From the NCBI GenBank assembly GCA_021773195.1, contig JAJFKN010000032.1, positions 62,001 to 126,000 on the forward strand: a stretch of DNA of 64,000 nt. Direction: 5' to 3'. This stretch comes from Gammaproteobacteria bacterium (GTDB lineage: Bacteria; Pseudomonadota; Gammaproteobacteria; JAKBBU01). Shown here piece by piece: positions 63,821 to 64,000 of the stretch; positions within the stretch are counted from its first letter, which is position 1, and each line of letters starts with the position of its first letter. The position numbers and the translations under genes are program-made. The notes beneath the pieces were generated by a model. That model was not told the DNA's origin and did no database searches. It saw nothing but the letters and a program-made list of their open reading frames with translations.

Positions 63821-64000
63821 TTAAGTGAGTGCTCGGTAACCAATGTCTTTGCGGTAGTAAACCTTTGGCCAATGGATGTTAGAAACAAGCTCATAGGCTT
63901 TTGTGTGCGCATCTTTAATATCGCGACCCAAGGCTGCACAACAAAGCACACGACCACCGTTAGTAATAATCATATCATCTTGGGCTTTAGTGCCGGCGTG
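63821..64000 (-). CDS. purD: Phosphoribosylamine-glycine ligase, 3' end only
   Basis: The last 59 residues of PurD (GAR synthetase, purine synthesis) reading HAGTK, NGGRVLCCAALG and YYRKDIGYRAL before the TAA at 63821. The bulk of the gene lies beyond the right edge of the window. Confidence 0.93.
   Translation of the reverse strand, partial: HAGTKAQDDMIITNGGRVLCCAALGRDIKDAHTKAYELVSNIHWPKVYYRKDIGYRALT

Noticed and set aside
63763..63957. 64-codon minus-strand frame at the right edge
   Set aside because: It overlaps the purD 3' end in another frame; the purD frame has clear family motifs.

Overview
The window reads as a chromosome segment of a gammaproteobacterium, most likely of the order Legionellales (a Legionella/Coxiella/Aquicella/Berkiella-like, host-associated bacterium). 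The housekeeping blocks have gammaproteobacterial order: petABC-sspAB, rsmI // lpoA-yraN-diaA-BON lipoproteins, ubiC-recG, pcnB-folK-panC, and a type A RNase P RNA. The accessory genes point to host interaction: three tandem eukaryotic-like Ser/Thr kinases, two of them behind textbook PmrA boxes (the direct repeat that controls Dot/Icm genes in Legionella and Coxiella), a class B-type acid phosphatase, a Fic remnant and several large orphan proteins. The genus is an inference; no 16S rRNA gene is present.

Layout. 1-2643: divergent polyamine genes speE (cut by the left edge) and speA. 2737-12737: orphan secretin-N protein, a dCache-HAMP class III adenylate cyclase coupled to an MBL-fold hydrolase, a 1902-residue secreted repeat protein with a thaumatin-like C-terminus, and a 64-residue membrane peptide. 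12787-15748: a TarI/IspD-like cytidylyltransferase with two TagB/TagF-like polyol-phosphate transferases, apparently a teichoic-acid-like surface polymer locus. 15806-28436: central metabolism (class II DAHP synthase, acs, pgi, permease, polysaccharide deacetylase-like protein, panC, folK, pcnB, rocD). 28573-34885: the kinase array and its PmrA-type promoters. 34979-42092: Fic fragment, POT transporter, rubredoxin-marC, ubiC-recG, acid phosphatase, tRNA-Met. 42284-47262: cytochrome bc1 genes and sspAB, split by an effector-like gene. 47477-50155: a frameshifted hybrid histidine kinase and a cyclodipeptide synthase. 50192-58371: methyltransferase, BON lipoproteins, diaA, yraN, lpoA, rsmI, a secreted orphan and the ABC-F protein YheS. 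58509-61601: two AAA_14/DUF4143 ATPase genes on either side of rnpB, each with a palindrome just before its start; the second lies inside a 1.4 kb segment bounded by a duplicated rnpB 3' end. 61624-64000: coiled-coil orphan and the 3' end of purD.

The strongest leads are the rnpB-targeted one-gene insertion, the PmrA-box kinase array (one member ends in a CaaX-like Cys-Arg-Ile-Cys), the AUU-initiated pcnB, the cyclodipeptide synthase, and the Gram-negative TarI/TagF-like cluster. All coordinates, motifs and repeats were read by eye; no homology search or folding program was run.
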